A stretch of DNA of 64,000 nt from Rhizobium sp. C1. GTDB lineage: Bacteria > Pseudomonadota > Alphaproteobacteria > Rhizobiales > Rhizobiaceae. Below are positions 26,029 to 35,502 of the stretch, in pieces (position 1 is the first letter of the stretch; each line of letters opens with the position of its first letter). The stretch lies in assembly GCF_021026335.1 (NCBI RefSeq), contig NZ_JAJNCY010000005.1, positions 248,001 to 312,000 of the forward strand, given 5' to 3'. Made by a program: the position numbers and the translations under genes. The notes under the pieces were generated by a model. It worked only from the letters and a program-made list of their open reading frames with translations. It was not told the DNA's origin and did no database searches.

Positions 26029-27109
26029 GCCCTGCCGGAACGACCCGGAGAATGCCGGCCGCATCCCTTTCCCAAACAAGATTTTCCCGGTGAATCAAAA
26101 GGTTCACATGGGCGTGCGTTTCGGAAAAGGCGAAGCTCATCTGGTGTGGATCGAGCGGGCGCGGGAAAAGCACCGGAACGAGATCGGCGACGGTCATCGG
26201 CTTTTCAGCCGTGGCTTTCAGGATCAGGCCGCAGCGCTCCTCGTGATGGGCGAGAATCTCGCCGATCCGGGTATGCAGGCCGTAGAAGGGCAGTTCATGG
26301 CCGGGAAGGACGAAGGTGTCCTCCGGCAGGGAGGCGGCGATGCTCGCCAGGCTGCGGGTATAGAGCCCCAGAGGGTCGCCGTCCGGCTCGACCGCCCAGA
26401 CGCTGACATTGGGTGTGATGCGCGCCAACACCTGGTCGGCGGCAAGCAGCAGCCGTGCCGAGGCGTCGTAGAGCATGATCTGTTCCGGCGCGTGGCCGTC
26501 GCCCGAAAGAATGTCGAAGACCCGCGACCCGATCTTCAGCTTCTCGCCGGCCACGAGACGGAAGAAGGTCAACGGCAGGGGCGTGACCATGCGCAGATAG
26601 AAATTGCCCTGCGTGGAAACGGTCTCGGCGGTGGCCTCGCTCATGCCATGGGCCCGGTAGAAGGCGCGATAGGCGTCCGATCCGAGCGCGTTGGGGCTCA
26701 ACGAGATATTGTTGCAGGCGAGAAATCCGGTCTGGCTGGTCAGCAGAGGAATGCCGAACTCGGAACAGAGCCAGCCGGCAAGCCCGATGTGATCGGGATG
26801 GTGATGCGTGACGATCAGGCGCGTCAGGCGCTTACCCTTCAGCGGGCCGGAGAGAAGCGTCTGCCAGGCCGCCTTCGTCTGTTCGTCGGCGATACCCGTA
26901 TCGACCGCCGCATAGCCGTCTCCATCCTCGATGAGGAAGATATTGACGTGGTTGAGCCGGAACGGCAGCGCAAGGCGCGCCCAGAGAATGCCGGGGGCGA
27001 TTTCCACGCATTGACCTGTCTCGGGTGGGGTGTCGAGAGGAAAGCTGATCGGGCGGGAGGCGCGGCCGGTCGCGGCCATGCTGTCTGCCGCGGGGAAAGA
27101 CTTGGACAC
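26024..27109 (-). CDS. MBL-fold metallo-hydrolase
   Basis: A 361-residue metallo-beta-lactamase fold protein. THHHPDHIG is the HxHxDH zinc motif, SGDGHAPEQ and LPGHELPF carry further metal histidines. GLAGWLCSEFG follows the first motif as in hydroxyacylglutathione hydrolase-like enzymes. The GTG start at 27109 is chosen from AAGGAAG; ATG 27181 would add 24 residues. The extra C-terminal ~80 residues form a helical domain like that of LACTB2-type members. Substrate unknown; thioesters or nucleic acids are both used in this fold. The gene is divergent from the valine-catabolism pair. Confidence 0.82.
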   Translation of the reverse strand: MSKSFPAADSMAATGRASRPISFPLDTPPETGQCVEIAPGILWARLALPFRLNHVNIFLIEDGDGYAAVDTGIADEQTKAAWQTLLSGPLKGKRLTRLIVTHHHPDHIGLAGWLCSEFGIPLLTSQTGFLACNNISLSPNALGSDAYRAFYRAHGMSEATAETVSTQGNFYLRMVTPLPLTFFRLVAGEKLKIGSRVFDILSGDGHAPEQIMLYDASARLLLAADQVLARITPNVSVWAVEPDGDPLGLYTRSLASIAASLPEDTFVLPGHELPFYGLHTRIGEILAHHEERCGLILKATAEKPMTVADLVPVLFPRPLDPHQMSFAFSETHAHVNLLIHRENLVWERDAAGILRVVPAGR

Positions 27110-27358
27110 AGAAACTTCCTTGATGCGGTTTTCGACAACTGTGCCGCGACGGGATCGGTCGTGGCAAGCCCTAAGCCCCACTTATTATCCTAAAGATGAC
27201 TTGCGGTCGTCGCTTTCCTGTTTCTATAGTTGGCTGTGCCGGGGAGGAGAGCCGGTGGTTCGAGGTTGCGTGGTCGGCTGGCCGCGCGCGCTTTTGATTT
27301 AAGGATCAAATGCTTGCGCGAGCGTTTGCGGAACCGGCGTGATGAGGATGACGCACAG

Positions 27359-28411
27359 ATGCAAGATGTGACGACCAGGATAGAGGGACGGGCAGGTATT
27401 GTCACACTGACACGGCCCAAGGCACTCAACGCCCTGTCCCATCCGATGTCGATTGCCATAGAAGCCGCGTTGGATGCCTGGCGTGACGATCCGAACGTGG
27501 CGCTTGTCATCATGGAAGCCGAGGGCGAGAAGGCGTTTTGCGCCGGAGGCGACATTGCCAGTATCTACCATCAGGCCAAGGCCGGCGACCTGCAGCCGGC
27601 GCGCGACTTCTGGCGCGACGAATACCGGCTGAACGTCAAGATCGCCGAGTATCAAAAGCCCGTCGTCTCCTTCCTGCAAGGCTTCATCATGGGTGGCGGC
27701 GTCGGGCTCGGCTGCCATGGCAGTCACCGCATTGTCGGCGACACGTCGAAGGTTGCGATGCCGGAATGCGGGATCGGCCTCATTCCGGATGTCGGCGGCT
27801 CGCTGATCCTGGCGCGCGCACCGGGACGGGTCGGGGAATATTTGGGGCTCACCGGCGAGCGCCTGAACGCTGCCGATGCGATTTTCGCGGGGTTTGCCAA
27901 TCTCTATATCCCCGAGACGGAATGGCCGGCGCTGAAGGCTGCGCTGATCGAAACAGGGGATGCGACACTGGCTGAGGCCGCCGGGCGGGCAGGTGCGGGC
28001 GCGACGCTTCCCGCGCTCCTGCCCATGCTGGAACGGACCTTGTCTGCCGGCACTATCGGTGGCATTCTGGAGCGGCTCGACGAGGAAGCCGGCAGGGACG
28101 CCGGGGAAGACAATCGCGAGGTGGCTCAGAAGGCGGCTGCAGCGATCCGCCGCGGTTCGCCGATTTCGCTGGCCGCGACGCTTGAAATCGTGCGGCGTGC
28201 GCGCGGATTTTCTTCGCTGCGCGAGGCGGTGGCGCTTGAATATCGCTTCACCTGGCGTTCGCATGAGTTTGGCGATTTTGTCGAGGGCATCCGCGCCCAA
28301 TTGATCGACAAGGATCGAACACCGCACTGGAAGCATCGGGCGGCCGACGCCGCCCCGCCGGATTACGTCGCCATGATGCTATCGAGCCTCGGCGAAAACG
28401 AGATCGCATAA
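27359..28411 (+). CDS. 3-hydroxyisobutyryl-CoA hydrolase
   Basis: A 350-residue crotonase-fold protein. The oxyanion hole region is AFCAGGDIASIY and GFIMGGGVGLG; GSHRIVGDTSKVAMPECGIG and LIPDVGGS match the hydrolase branch (about 350 residues, against 260 for enoyl-CoA hydratase). It removes CoA from 3-hydroxyisobutyryl-CoA in valine degradation. Start at ATG 27359 is preferred because family similarity begins there. mmsB follows 14 bp downstream, confirming the pathway. Confidence 0.88.
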   Translation: MQDVTTRIEGRAGIVTLTRPKALNALSHPMSIAIEAALDAWRDDPNVALVIMEAEGEKAFCAGGDIASIYHQAKAGDLQPARDFWRDEYRLNVKIAEYQKPVVSFLQGFIMGGGVGLGCHGSHRIVGDTSKVAMPECGIGLIPDVGGSLILARAPGRVGEYLGLTGERLNAADAIFAGFANLYIPETEWPALKAALIETGDATLAEAAGRAGAGATLPALLPMLERTLSAGTIGGILERLDEEAGRDAGEDNREVAQKAAAAIRRGSPISLAATLEIVRRARGFSSLREAVALEYRFTWRSHEFGDFVEGIRAQLIDKDRTPHWKHRAADAAPPDYVAMMLSSLGENEIA

Positions 28412-28425
28412 CGGGAGGAAACATC

Positions 28426-29301
28426 ATGAAGATCGGCTTTATCGGTCTCGGCAATATGGGCGCGCCGATGGCGCACAATCTGGCGAAGGCCGGCCATGAG
28501 GTCGCGGGCTTCGACCTCGCAGCGCCAACGCCCGAAGGGGTGACGAAGGCGGCGAGCGCCGAGGCGGCGGCAACGGGGGCGGATGTCGTCATCACCATGC
28601 TGCCGAACGGCGCGATCCTGCGCGCCGTAGCCGCCGAAATCGTGCCGGTCATGAAGAAAGGCGCGGTCTTTCTGGATTGCTCGACCGTCGATGTCGAAAG
28701 CGCCCGTGCGGTGGCTTCGCAAGCGGAAGCGGCGGGTCTGATGGCGGTCGACGCCCCGGTTTCCGGCGGTATCACCGGTGCCGCAGCCGGAACGCTGACC
28801 TTCATGGCGGGCGGACCGGATACGGCCTTCGAAATCGTCAGGCCGCTGCTTGATGTCATGGGTCAAAAGTCAGTGCATTGCGGCGCGGCGGGCGCGGGCC
28901 AGGCGGCGAAGATCTGCAACAACATGATCCTCGGCGCCACCATGGTAGCCACCTGCGAGGCCTTTGCGCTTGCCGACAAGCTTGGGCTGGACCGGACCAA
29001 GATGTTCGACGTTGTTTCAACCTCCTCGGGCTATTCCTGGTCGATGAATGCCTATTGCCCCGCCCCCGGCGTCGGGCCGAAATCTCCCGCCGACAACGGC
29101 TACAGGCCGGGCTTTGCCGCCGAACTCATGTTGAAGGATCTCAGGCTTTCCCAGGAAGCCGCGGCCGCTGTCGATGCCGATACGCCGATGGGCGCGCGCG
29201 CGACCGAACTCTATGCCAGCTTCGTTGAAGAGGAAGACGGGCGCGGCCGGGACTTTTCCGCGATGCTGCCGCGTTTCGAGAAGCGGAGCAGGGGGCGCTG
29301 A
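28426..29301 (+). CDS. mmsB: 3-hydroxyisobutyrate dehydrogenase
   Basis: A 291-residue beta-hydroxyacid dehydrogenase. IGFIGLGNMGAPMAHNLAKA is the NAD(P) fold; DAPVSGGITGAAAGTLTF the substrate motif; GAGQAAKICNNM has the catalytic lysine. It oxidises 3-hydroxyisobutyrate to methylmalonate semialdehyde. It is the next step after the gene upstream. A GGGAGGAAAC ribosome site precedes the ATG. Confidence 0.93.
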   Translation: MKIGFIGLGNMGAPMAHNLAKAGHEVAGFDLAAPTPEGVTKAASAEAAATGADVVITMLPNGAILRAVAAEIVPVMKKGAVFLDCSTVDVESARAVASQAEAAGLMAVDAPVSGGITGAAAGTLTFMAGGPDTAFEIVRPLLDVMGQKSVHCGAAGAGQAAKICNNMILGATMVATCEAFALADKLGLDRTKMFDVVSTSSGYSWSMNAYCPAPGVGPKSPADNGYRPGFAAELMLKDLRLSQEAAAAVDADTPMGARATELYASFVEEEDGRGRDFSAMLPRFEKRSRGR

Positions 29302-29668
29302 AGGCCGCCGCTCCCCGGGTTTGCCGAGGCCTTGCAAGTCCGCTGGCCTGCCGCTCGTTCTTTCGAGCCCTGGCTGCCGGAGTAGATCCGGGGAAAACCG
29401 GATCATCGGAAATACCCTATATCTTTGTTTTTTGCAGTCCGGACCCAAACCGCTCACGCGCTTTGCCGGACGTGCTCTGGACGGTGTCTTTCTTCAGACT
29501 GGAGTACAAAACGAGCGGTATCCAGATCGCTGGGCCATCACTAATAAAGCGGTTGTGCACCTTATAATTTATTTAGGCCTTATGCATTAATGAGTGCTGC
29601 AAAAAATCGCCGTTTCTTTGCAATTATCCGTTTATTTTCAGATTTAACTAACGTCTTCATGCGATTGT
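29302..29668. other. Intergenic stretch, no gene recognised
   Basis: About 370 bp between mmsB and the TadG-like gene. Base composition falls towards AT after 29400. No conserved frame, RNA or strong terminator was seen; a promoter for the TadG-like gene probably lies in 29560-29660. Confidence 0.4.
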
Positions 29669-29687
29669 CCCCTTAAGAATTAAGGGG
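29669..29687 (+). promoter_or_regulatory. Hairpin holding the TadG-like gene's ribosome site
   Basis: CCCCTTAA-GAA-TTAAGGGG is an 8-bp perfect stem ending 9 bases before ATG 29697; its right arm includes the AAGGGGG ribosome site. It could limit translation until melted. Confidence 0.45.
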
Positions 29688-29696
29688 GAAACACTC

Positions 29697-31121
29697 ATGA
29701 TGCGCCCTCTGTCAAATGGCTACAATCAAGGTTCCAGAGCCAGAGGCTATCCATCTTTGAAACGCATGAGCCTAACAAAAGTCTTGAGAGATTTCTGCCT
29801 GGACAGGCGCGCCAGCATGCCGCTGATATTCGTCCTGTTGTTTGGCTGTTTGATGCTGGCAACCGGTGGCGCGCTCGACATCGCCAACATCATGCGGGTG
29901 CGCTCCAACATCCAGAACATGGCTGACAGCGCCGCTTTGGCCGGTGCCTCGCAATACCGGCTCGGCAATAGTGATACGAATGTCGTGAAGCAGGTCGCTC
30001 TTGCCTTTGCCGATTCGGCTCTTTCGACGGCCAAGGTGAACGGTGAGCCGCAGGTCACCGTGAATGAACAGGAGCGCTCCGTGACGGTCACAATCGCCGC
30101 GCGGGTGCATCTGCGTTTCATGCGGCTGGGTGGAGATTCGGGTGTCGGGGTCAACTCGCGCGCTGTGGCACGTGCAGGTAGTTCCAGTGTCATCTGCTTG
30201 CTGGCGCTCGGCAACGGATCGGCCAATCTCGGTGTGGATGACGGCCGCGTCACGGCGCCGAATTGCAACACGCATTCCAATTCCAAGGCGAGCGATGGCC
30301 TCGAGACTGCCGGTTTTGGTACAATGTCTGCAAAGGTCATCTGCACCAGCGGCGGTTTTGTCGGCTCGCCATCGGCCTTCAGTCCGATGCCTACAACAGA
30401 TTGCCCGGTTGCGGCCGATCCGCTCGCTTCGCGTGCCGCGCCGAGCGAAACCAAATGTGACTTCACGAACTACAAGGTTCCGATCGGCCTTATCACGCTG
30501 CGTCCCGGCGTCTATTGTGGGGGGCTGATCATCGACAAGCCGACCCGTGTCCGCATGATGCACGGAACCTATATCATCAAGGACGGTCCGCTTGTTCTCG
30601 TGAACATGGCCTCTCTTACCATGGTCGACGCGGCGGTCTATCTGACGGGTAAGGATGCGGTCCTGTACACGGACTTTACGACCTCGCTCGACCTGAGCGC
30701 GCCGGTCTCCGGGCCGTTGGCCGGTATTCTTTTCTTTGAAGATCGTAATGCCCCTCCGGGCCGTGTTCACCAGATCGGCAGCCGTCTCGCGCCGAGATTG
30801 CTGGGCACCATCTATCTTCCGCGCGGCAAGCTTATCGTCGGCCAGTTGCCGACGGATGATATCATTCATTTTGATTGCAGGGCGCAGGCGGCGACCCACC
30901 ACCACCCGCTGATACAGGTTTACCTGCCTCAGCTCCTGCCCCTCGTTCCCTGCCCTTTGCCGCAGATCCCCATCGGCCTACAATCGGCATGGACGCTGAT
31001 CATCGCCCATCAGGTCGCCATCAACGCGGGCGTAAACCTGGTTCTCAACGCCAATTACGACAAGACCGCTGTGGCGCCGCCGCCGGAGGCCCTGGCCGAA
31101 TCGACCATTCTCACGCACTGA
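29697..31121 (+). CDS. TadE/TadG-like (Flp pilus assembly) membrane-anchored protein
   Basis: A 474-residue protein. Residues ~38-60 form a single membrane helix (RRASMPLIFVLLFGCLMLAT) followed by ALDIANIMRVRSNIQNMADS, the TadE/TadG N-terminal domain with its conserved pattern. The remaining ~380 residues would be outside the membrane, contain several cysteines (CNTHS, CTSGG, CDFTN, YCGG) and end in a proline-rich segment. TadG-like proteins are minor pilins or pilus-base proteins, but no other tad/flp gene is in the window. It may act with a tad locus elsewhere. Confidence 0.72.
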   Translation: MMRPLSNGYNQGSRARGYPSLKRMSLTKVLRDFCLDRRASMPLIFVLLFGCLMLATGGALDIANIMRVRSNIQNMADSAALAGASQYRLGNSDTNVVKQVALAFADSALSTAKVNGEPQVTVNEQERSVTVTIAARVHLRFMRLGGDSGVGVNSRAVARAGSSSVICLLALGNGSANLGVDDGRVTAPNCNTHSNSKASDGLETAGFGTMSAKVICTSGGFVGSPSAFSPMPTTDCPVAADPLASRAAPSETKCDFTNYKVPIGLITLRPGVYCGGLIIDKPTRVRMMHGTYIIKDGPLVLVNMASLTMVDAAVYLTGKDAVLYTDFTTSLDLSAPVSGPLAGILFFEDRNAPPGRVHQIGSRLAPRLLGTIYLPRGKLIVGQLPTDDIIHFDCRAQAATHHHPLIQVYLPQLLPLVPCPLPQIPIGLQSAWTLIIAHQVAINAGVNLVLNANYDKTAVAPPPEALAESTILTH

Positions 31122-31200
31122 GATGGCAGCGTTTGGACACTCTGTTCAGCAGCAATGAAAGTAAATTGGTAGAACACTTGTCTTTGGTGCGGCAACGCTT

Positions 31201-31560
31201 TTAACTTGAGCGGGTTGAGGAGCGGCCGGTTCTCGGCAGCAGCTTTTGTAAGAGGCATTCGTGGTGAACCCGGCACAGCGCGTGATTGCCGACGCGGAGC
31301 CGGCCGTCATCGTCGGACACGATGACGGTCCCGCTCAAGAGGTCATGGTGACGGATCGAGCCCCACAGCCCAACCTCGGCGTGTATTGCGATTTGCGGGC
31401 GGTCGAACAGGTCATCGAACACGGCATCGTTGAGCAACATGAGCCTGATACCCGCGGGGCAGTAGCGGCAGGAAATTCAGGTCCGACTTCGATCTCGTGG
31501 TCCGAAAGACAGTAAAATTCGGGTGTGAGTTCATGCTGAAGCGCGACTTGCCTATCTGTT
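31201..31560 (-). pseudogene. Decayed transposase fragment (IS66-like)
   Basis: On the minus strand, pieces read EFYCLSDHEIEVGPEF (near 31550-31470) then, in another frame, AGIRLMLLNDAVFDDLFDRP, EVGLWGSIRHHDLL, TVIVSDDDGRLRVGNHALCR and VHHECLLQKL (down to about 31210). The last blocks match the VSDDAGQF...HALCWVHAERLVHKL region of IS66-like transposases. At least two frame changes occur between the pieces, the tryptophan and VHAER residues are altered, and both ends are missing, so it is dead. It fills most of the gap 31122-31712; nothing else is visible there. Confidence 0.55.
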
Positions 31561-31712
31561 AATCTGTCTTCGTTGCCGGCGGGTGGCAGGGATTGCTCTT
31601 TCGGTGGTTTTGAAAGCTGACTGAAAGCTTCGCCTGTTAAGAGATCTTTCATGCCGAGGAGAAGGCGGTCGCGAGGATCGTCTGGCATCACTTCAAAAGG
31701 GAGGATTTCAGG

Positions 31713-32726
31713 ATGTTTCACGTCAAGGCCGTGCGCGCGATTGCGGGTTCCACGCTCACCGTTCTTTCGCTGCTTGCCGCCACGTCGCTGGCGAGCGCTG
31801 CCGACAAGATCACCATCATGGTGGGCGGCTATGAAAAGCAGATCTATCTGCCCGCCAAGCTTGCCGAATCTCTCGGCTACTTCAAGGACGAAGGTCTGGA
31901 TGTCGAGCTGCTGAACGAAGCGGCCGGCGTCGATGCCGAAAACCAGCTTCTGGCCGGCGCGGTTCAGGGCGTGGTCGGGTTCTATGACCATTGCGTCGAC
32001 CTGCAGGCCAAGGGCAAGTTCGTTGAGTCCGTCGTGCAGTTCAGCCAGGCACCGGGCGAAGTCGAGCTCGTTTCGAACAAGTATCCCGACATCAAGGGCT
32101 TTGCCGATCTGAAGGGCAAGAATCTCGGCGTGACCGGGCTTGGCTCCTCCACCAATTTCCTGACGCTCTTCATGGCTGCCAAGGCGGGCCTGAAGCCGGG
32201 AGACACGGTCTCCGTGCCGGTCGGTGCGGGCGGCACCTTCATCGCCGCCATGCAGCAGGACAAGATCCAGGCCGGGATGACCACCGAGCCGACGATCTCG
32301 CGTCTCCTGAAGACCAAAGAGGCGCGCGTTCTCGTCGACATGCGCACGGTGGAAGGTGCGCGTGCAGCGCTCGGCGGCACCTATCCGGCAGCTTCGCTCT
32401 ATATGGAGACCAACTGGGTCAACAAGCACAAGGACGATGTGCAGAAGCTCGCCAATGCCTTCGTCAAGACCATGAAGTTCATCAACACGCATTCTGCTGC
32501 CGAAATCGCCGACAAGATGCCGAAGGATTTCTATGTCGGCGACAAGGACGGCTATATCGCAGCGCTTGAGGCCGGCAAGGGCATGTTCACGCCGGACGGC
32601 GTGATGCCGGAAGACGGTCCGAAGACGGTTCTCGCCGTGCTCTCCGCCTTCTCCAAGAACGTGCAGGGCAAGCAGATCGATCTTGCCAAGACCTACACGA
32701 CCGAATTCGTGAAGGCCGCGAAGTAA
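31713..32726 (+). CDS. ABC transporter substrate-binding protein (NMT1/SsuA-like)
   Basis: A 337-residue periplasmic binding protein. A signal peptide of about 29 residues ends in SLASA. The mature part has the NMT1/THI5-like domain: ITIMVGGYEKQIYLPAKLAE, GFADLKGKNLGVTGLGSSTN and MTTEPTISRLL. Members import nitrate, taurine, sulfonates, pyrimidine precursors or aromatics; the substrate is not determinable here. ATPase and permease genes follow (89 and 17 bp gaps), giving a full importer, and an SDR gene lies beyond. An AAGGGAGG ribosome site precedes the ATG. Confidence 0.88.
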   Translation: MFHVKAVRAIAGSTLTVLSLLAATSLASAADKITIMVGGYEKQIYLPAKLAESLGYFKDEGLDVELLNEAAGVDAENQLLAGAVQGVVGFYDHCVDLQAKGKFVESVVQFSQAPGEVELVSNKYPDIKGFADLKGKNLGVTGLGSSTNFLTLFMAAKAGLKPGDTVSVPVGAGGTFIAAMQQDKIQAGMTTEPTISRLLKTKEARVLVDMRTVEGARAALGGTYPAASLYMETNWVNKHKDDVQKLANAFVKTMKFINTHSAAEIADKMPKDFYVGDKDGYIAALEAGKGMFTPDGVMPEDGPKTVLAVLSAFSKNVQGKQIDLAKTYTTEFVKAAK

Positions 32727-32815
32727 GAGTTCTCCCATCCATACCCCTGCCTGAAAAGGCAGGGGTTGTCCCAACGCATTTCGCCTGCGCCGGACCGGCG
32801 CGGAAAGGATGACCC

Positions 32816-33637
32816 ATGTCCGACAGACAGTCCGGCCCCCCGCCCGCCATCGAGCTGATCAACATCACCCGCCGCTTCGTTTCGCCGACCGGCAAGTCGC
32901 TCACCGCGATCCGCGATTTCAACATGACGGTGGAACGCGGCGAATTCGTCGCCGTCGTCGGGCCGACCGGCTGCGGCAAATCGACGACACTGAACCTCGT
33001 GACGGGGCTCGCCAAGCCGTCTGCCGGCGAAGTCCGGCTGATGGGCGGCCCGGTCAACGGCATCGACCCCCGCGTGGGCTTCGCGTTCCAGAAGGATGCG
33101 CTCTTCCCCTGGAAGAATGTCATCGAAAACGTCATGGCCGGGCCCCTCTTCCGCGGCCGCTCCAAGGCGGAAGCCGAGAAGATGGCCAAGGACTGGCTCG
33201 CCCGCGTTGGCCTCTCCAAGTTCCTGCATCACTATCCGCACCAGCTCTCGGGCGGCATGCGCAAGCGCGTGTCGCTGGCGCAGACCTTCATCAATGAGCC
33301 GGAAATCCTCTTGATGGACGAGCCCTTTTCGGCGCTCGACGTGCAGACACGAACGGTGATGCACGAAGAGCTTCTGAAGCTCTGGGCCGAGCGGCAGGCC
33401 TCCGTCGTCTTCGTGACGCATGATCTGGAAGAGGCCGTTGCGCTGGCCGACAAGGTCTATGTGCTCACCGCCGGCCCTGCGACCGTCAAATCCGTCTACA
33501 CGATCGACCTGCCGCGCCCGCGCGTCGTTTCCGAAATCCGCTACGAACAGGGCTTCATCGATTACTGCAAGACGATCTGGGAAGATCTACGCCAGGAAGT
33601 CGAAACCAGCTACCGCCGCGCCGGCGAAGCCGCGTAA
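32816..33637 (+). CDS. ABC transporter ATP-binding protein (NitT/TauT type)
   Basis: A 273-residue ATPase. Walker [11 protein letters not shown]-loop [11 protein letters not shown], signature [13 protein letters not shown] and Walker [13 protein letters not shown] are intact, as is the H-loop [11 protein letters not shown]. The W after the Q-loop (LFPWKN) is typical of the NitT/TauT group. It powers the permease encoded next. Confidence 0.92.
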   Translation: MSDRQSGPPPAIELINITRRFVSPTGKSLTAIRDFNMTVERGEFVAVVGPTGCGKSTTLNLVTGLAKPSAGEVRLMGGPVNGIDPRVGFAFQKDALFPWKNVIENVMAGPLFRGRSKAEAEKMAKDWLARVGLSKFLHHYPHQLSGGMRKRVSLAQTFINEPEILLMDEPFSALDVQTRTVMHEELLKLWAERQASVVFVTHDLEEAVALADKVYVLTAGPATVKSVYTIDLPRPRVVSEIRYEQGFIDYCKTIWEDLRQEVETSYRRAGEAA

Positions 33638-33654
33638 GAAGAAGGAATCTCCCC

Positions 33655-34533
33655 ATGACCGACACAACCATGGACAGCGTCAACACGCTCTTTCGCCCCG
33701 GCACGTCCGACAAGGAAATCGAAGCGGCGGCCCTGAAGGCGATTGCCGCGCGCAAGCGCACCGTTCTCTTCTGGCAGGTCGCCATTCTGGTGGCGATCCT
33801 GGGGATTTGGGAAATCGGAGCCCGCACGGGCTTCATCGATCCCTTCTTCTATGCCAGCCCCTCCGCCATCGGCCAGCGCCTCTATGAGTGGGCGACCGAA
33901 GGCACGACGGAAGGTTCGCTCTGGTTCAACCTCGGCGTCACCATGGAAGAGGCGCTGATCGGCTTCTTTGCCGGCTCCATCGCCGGCATCGTGGTGGGTG
34001 TAGGCCTCGGCCAGAACAAGCTGCTCTCCGACATCCTCTCCGTCTATATCAAGGCGATCAACTCGATCCCGCGCGTGGTTCTTGCGCCGATCTTCATCAT
34101 GATCATGGGTCTCGGCCTCGCATCCAAGGTGGCGCTCGCCTTCATCATGGTCTTCTTCGTCGTCTTCGCCAATGCCTTCCAGGGTGTCCGCGAGGCTGAC
34201 CGCGACATGATTGCGAACGCCCGCATTCTCGGCGCATCCGACTGGAAGGTCACGCGCGAGGTGATCATCCCCTCCGCGATGAGCTGGATCTTCGCGAGCC
34301 TGCACGTGTCCTTCAGCTTCGCCATTATCGGCGCGATTGTCGGCGAATTTGTCGGCGCCCGCTACGGCATCGGCCAGCTGATCTCGATCGCCAAGGGTAC
34401 GTTCGACGCCGCCGGCATGTTCGCCGCCATCGTGCTGGTGATGATCGTGACGCTGGTTGCCGAATACCTGATGACGCTAGTCGAGAACCGGCTGGCCAAA
34501 TGGCGGCCGCAACAGAGCCTTGATACGCATTGA
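33655..34533 (+). CDS. ABC transporter permease (NitT/TauT type)
   Basis: A 292-residue permease with about six membrane helices and an extended N-terminus. GLASKVALAFIMVFFVVFAN and the EAA-type loop DRDMIANARILGASDWKVTR are typical of SsuC/TauC-like proteins. It completes the importer with the two upstream genes. The ATG follows GAAGGAATC. Confidence 0.92.
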   Translation: MTDTTMDSVNTLFRPGTSDKEIEAAALKAIAARKRTVLFWQVAILVAILGIWEIGARTGFIDPFFYASPSAIGQRLYEWATEGTTEGSLWFNLGVTMEEALIGFFAGSIAGIVVGVGLGQNKLLSDILSVYIKAINSIPRVVLAPIFIMIMGLGLASKVALAFIMVFFVVFANAFQGVREADRDMIANARILGASDWKVTREVIIPSAMSWIFASLHVSFSFAIIGAIVGEFVGARYGIGQLISIAKGTFDAAGMFAAIVLVMIVTLVAEYLMTLVENRLAKWRPQQSLDTH

Positions 34534-34704
34534 GCCTTCGGAAACAATGAGGACAATCTTGCGGGAGGCGCGGCCAGCGCCTCCCGTTTCTGTTCCTGAC
34601 CGAGGCGAGCGGCATGCAGCTCGTATCGGCGCGCTGCAGGAATCGGGTGGCCCGCGCGCGCAGGAATTCCTACGCCACCGTCTCCAGACAGAAGGAGAAT
34701 GGTC

Positions 34705-35454
34705 ATGGGAATTTTGCAGAACAAGGTCGCCATCATAACCGGCGCGTCGTCGGGCATTGGCAGAGCTGCCGCCCTGCTCTTTGCCGCTGAAGGCGCGTGC
34801 GTGATCCTGAACGCGCGCGGCGCGGCGGCACTCGCCGAGGTGGCGGACTTGATCGCGGCACAGGGCGGCAAGGCCTTTGCCGTCGCCGGCGATGTTGGCA
34901 CCGCCGAGACCCACCGGGTGCTGGTCGGCGAGGCGCAGAAGCGGTTCGGCGGTCTCGATATCGCGTTCAACAATGCGGGCACTGTCGGCGCGGCGAAGCC
35001 GGTTGGCGAACTCGATCCCGGCGACTGGGACCGGACCATCAGGGCCAACCTCACCTCCGCCTTTCTCGCCAGCCGACACCAGATCCCCGCCATGCTGGAA
35101 CGCGGCGGCGGCGCAATCGTCTTCACTTCCAGCTTTGTCGGAACCAGCGTCGGTCTGCCGGGAATGGCCGCCTATGCCGCTGCAAAAGCGGGTCTGATGG
35201 GTCTCGTGAAAGGCATCGCGGCGGACTACGGCGCTCGCAACATCCGCGCGAATGCGCTTCTCCCCGGCGGCACCGATACCGGCATGGCGGGCGATCAGGC
35301 GCAGAAGGATTGGGCCGCTGGGCTGCACGCCATGAAACGCATCGCACAGCCGGAGGAAATCGCGCAGGCCGCGCTGTTTCTCGCAGGTCCCGCGTCAAGC
35401 TTCGTCACCGGCTCCGCGCTCTTTGCCGATGGGGGGAACGCGGCCGTGAAATGA
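34705..35454 (+). CDS. SDR family oxidoreductase
   Basis: A 249-residue classical short-chain dehydrogenase. TGASSGIG is the nucleotide loop, NNAGTVG the stabilising motif, and YAAAKAGL the catalytic YxxxK; FADGGNAAVK is the C-terminal end. ATG 34705 is preferred over 34699 because of AAGGAGAATGGTC spacing. It is 171 bp after an ABC importer of unknown substrate and could oxidise the imported compound. Many SDRs with this form act on sugars or cyclic alcohols. Confidence 0.87.
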   Translation: MGILQNKVAIITGASSGIGRAAALLFAAEGACVILNARGAAALAEVADLIAAQGGKAFAVAGDVGTAETHRVLVGEAQKRFGGLDIAFNNAGTVGAAKPVGELDPGDWDRTIRANLTSAFLASRHQIPAMLERGGGAIVFTSSFVGTSVGLPGMAAYAAAKAGLMGLVKGIAADYGARNIRANALLPGGTDTGMAGDQAQKDWAAGLHAMKRIAQPEEIAQAALFLAGPASSFVTGSALFADGGNAAVK

Positions 35455-35502
35455 CGGCTTGACCAAAGCAGGGGCCGGTCCGCGGCCCCTGTTTCTTGAC
35501 GT

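Noticed and set aside
31335-32774. A minus-strand frame of 479 codons opposite the SBP gene
   Set aside because: Only its end, outside the SBP gene, holds transposase remnants; the rest is antisense to a real gene.
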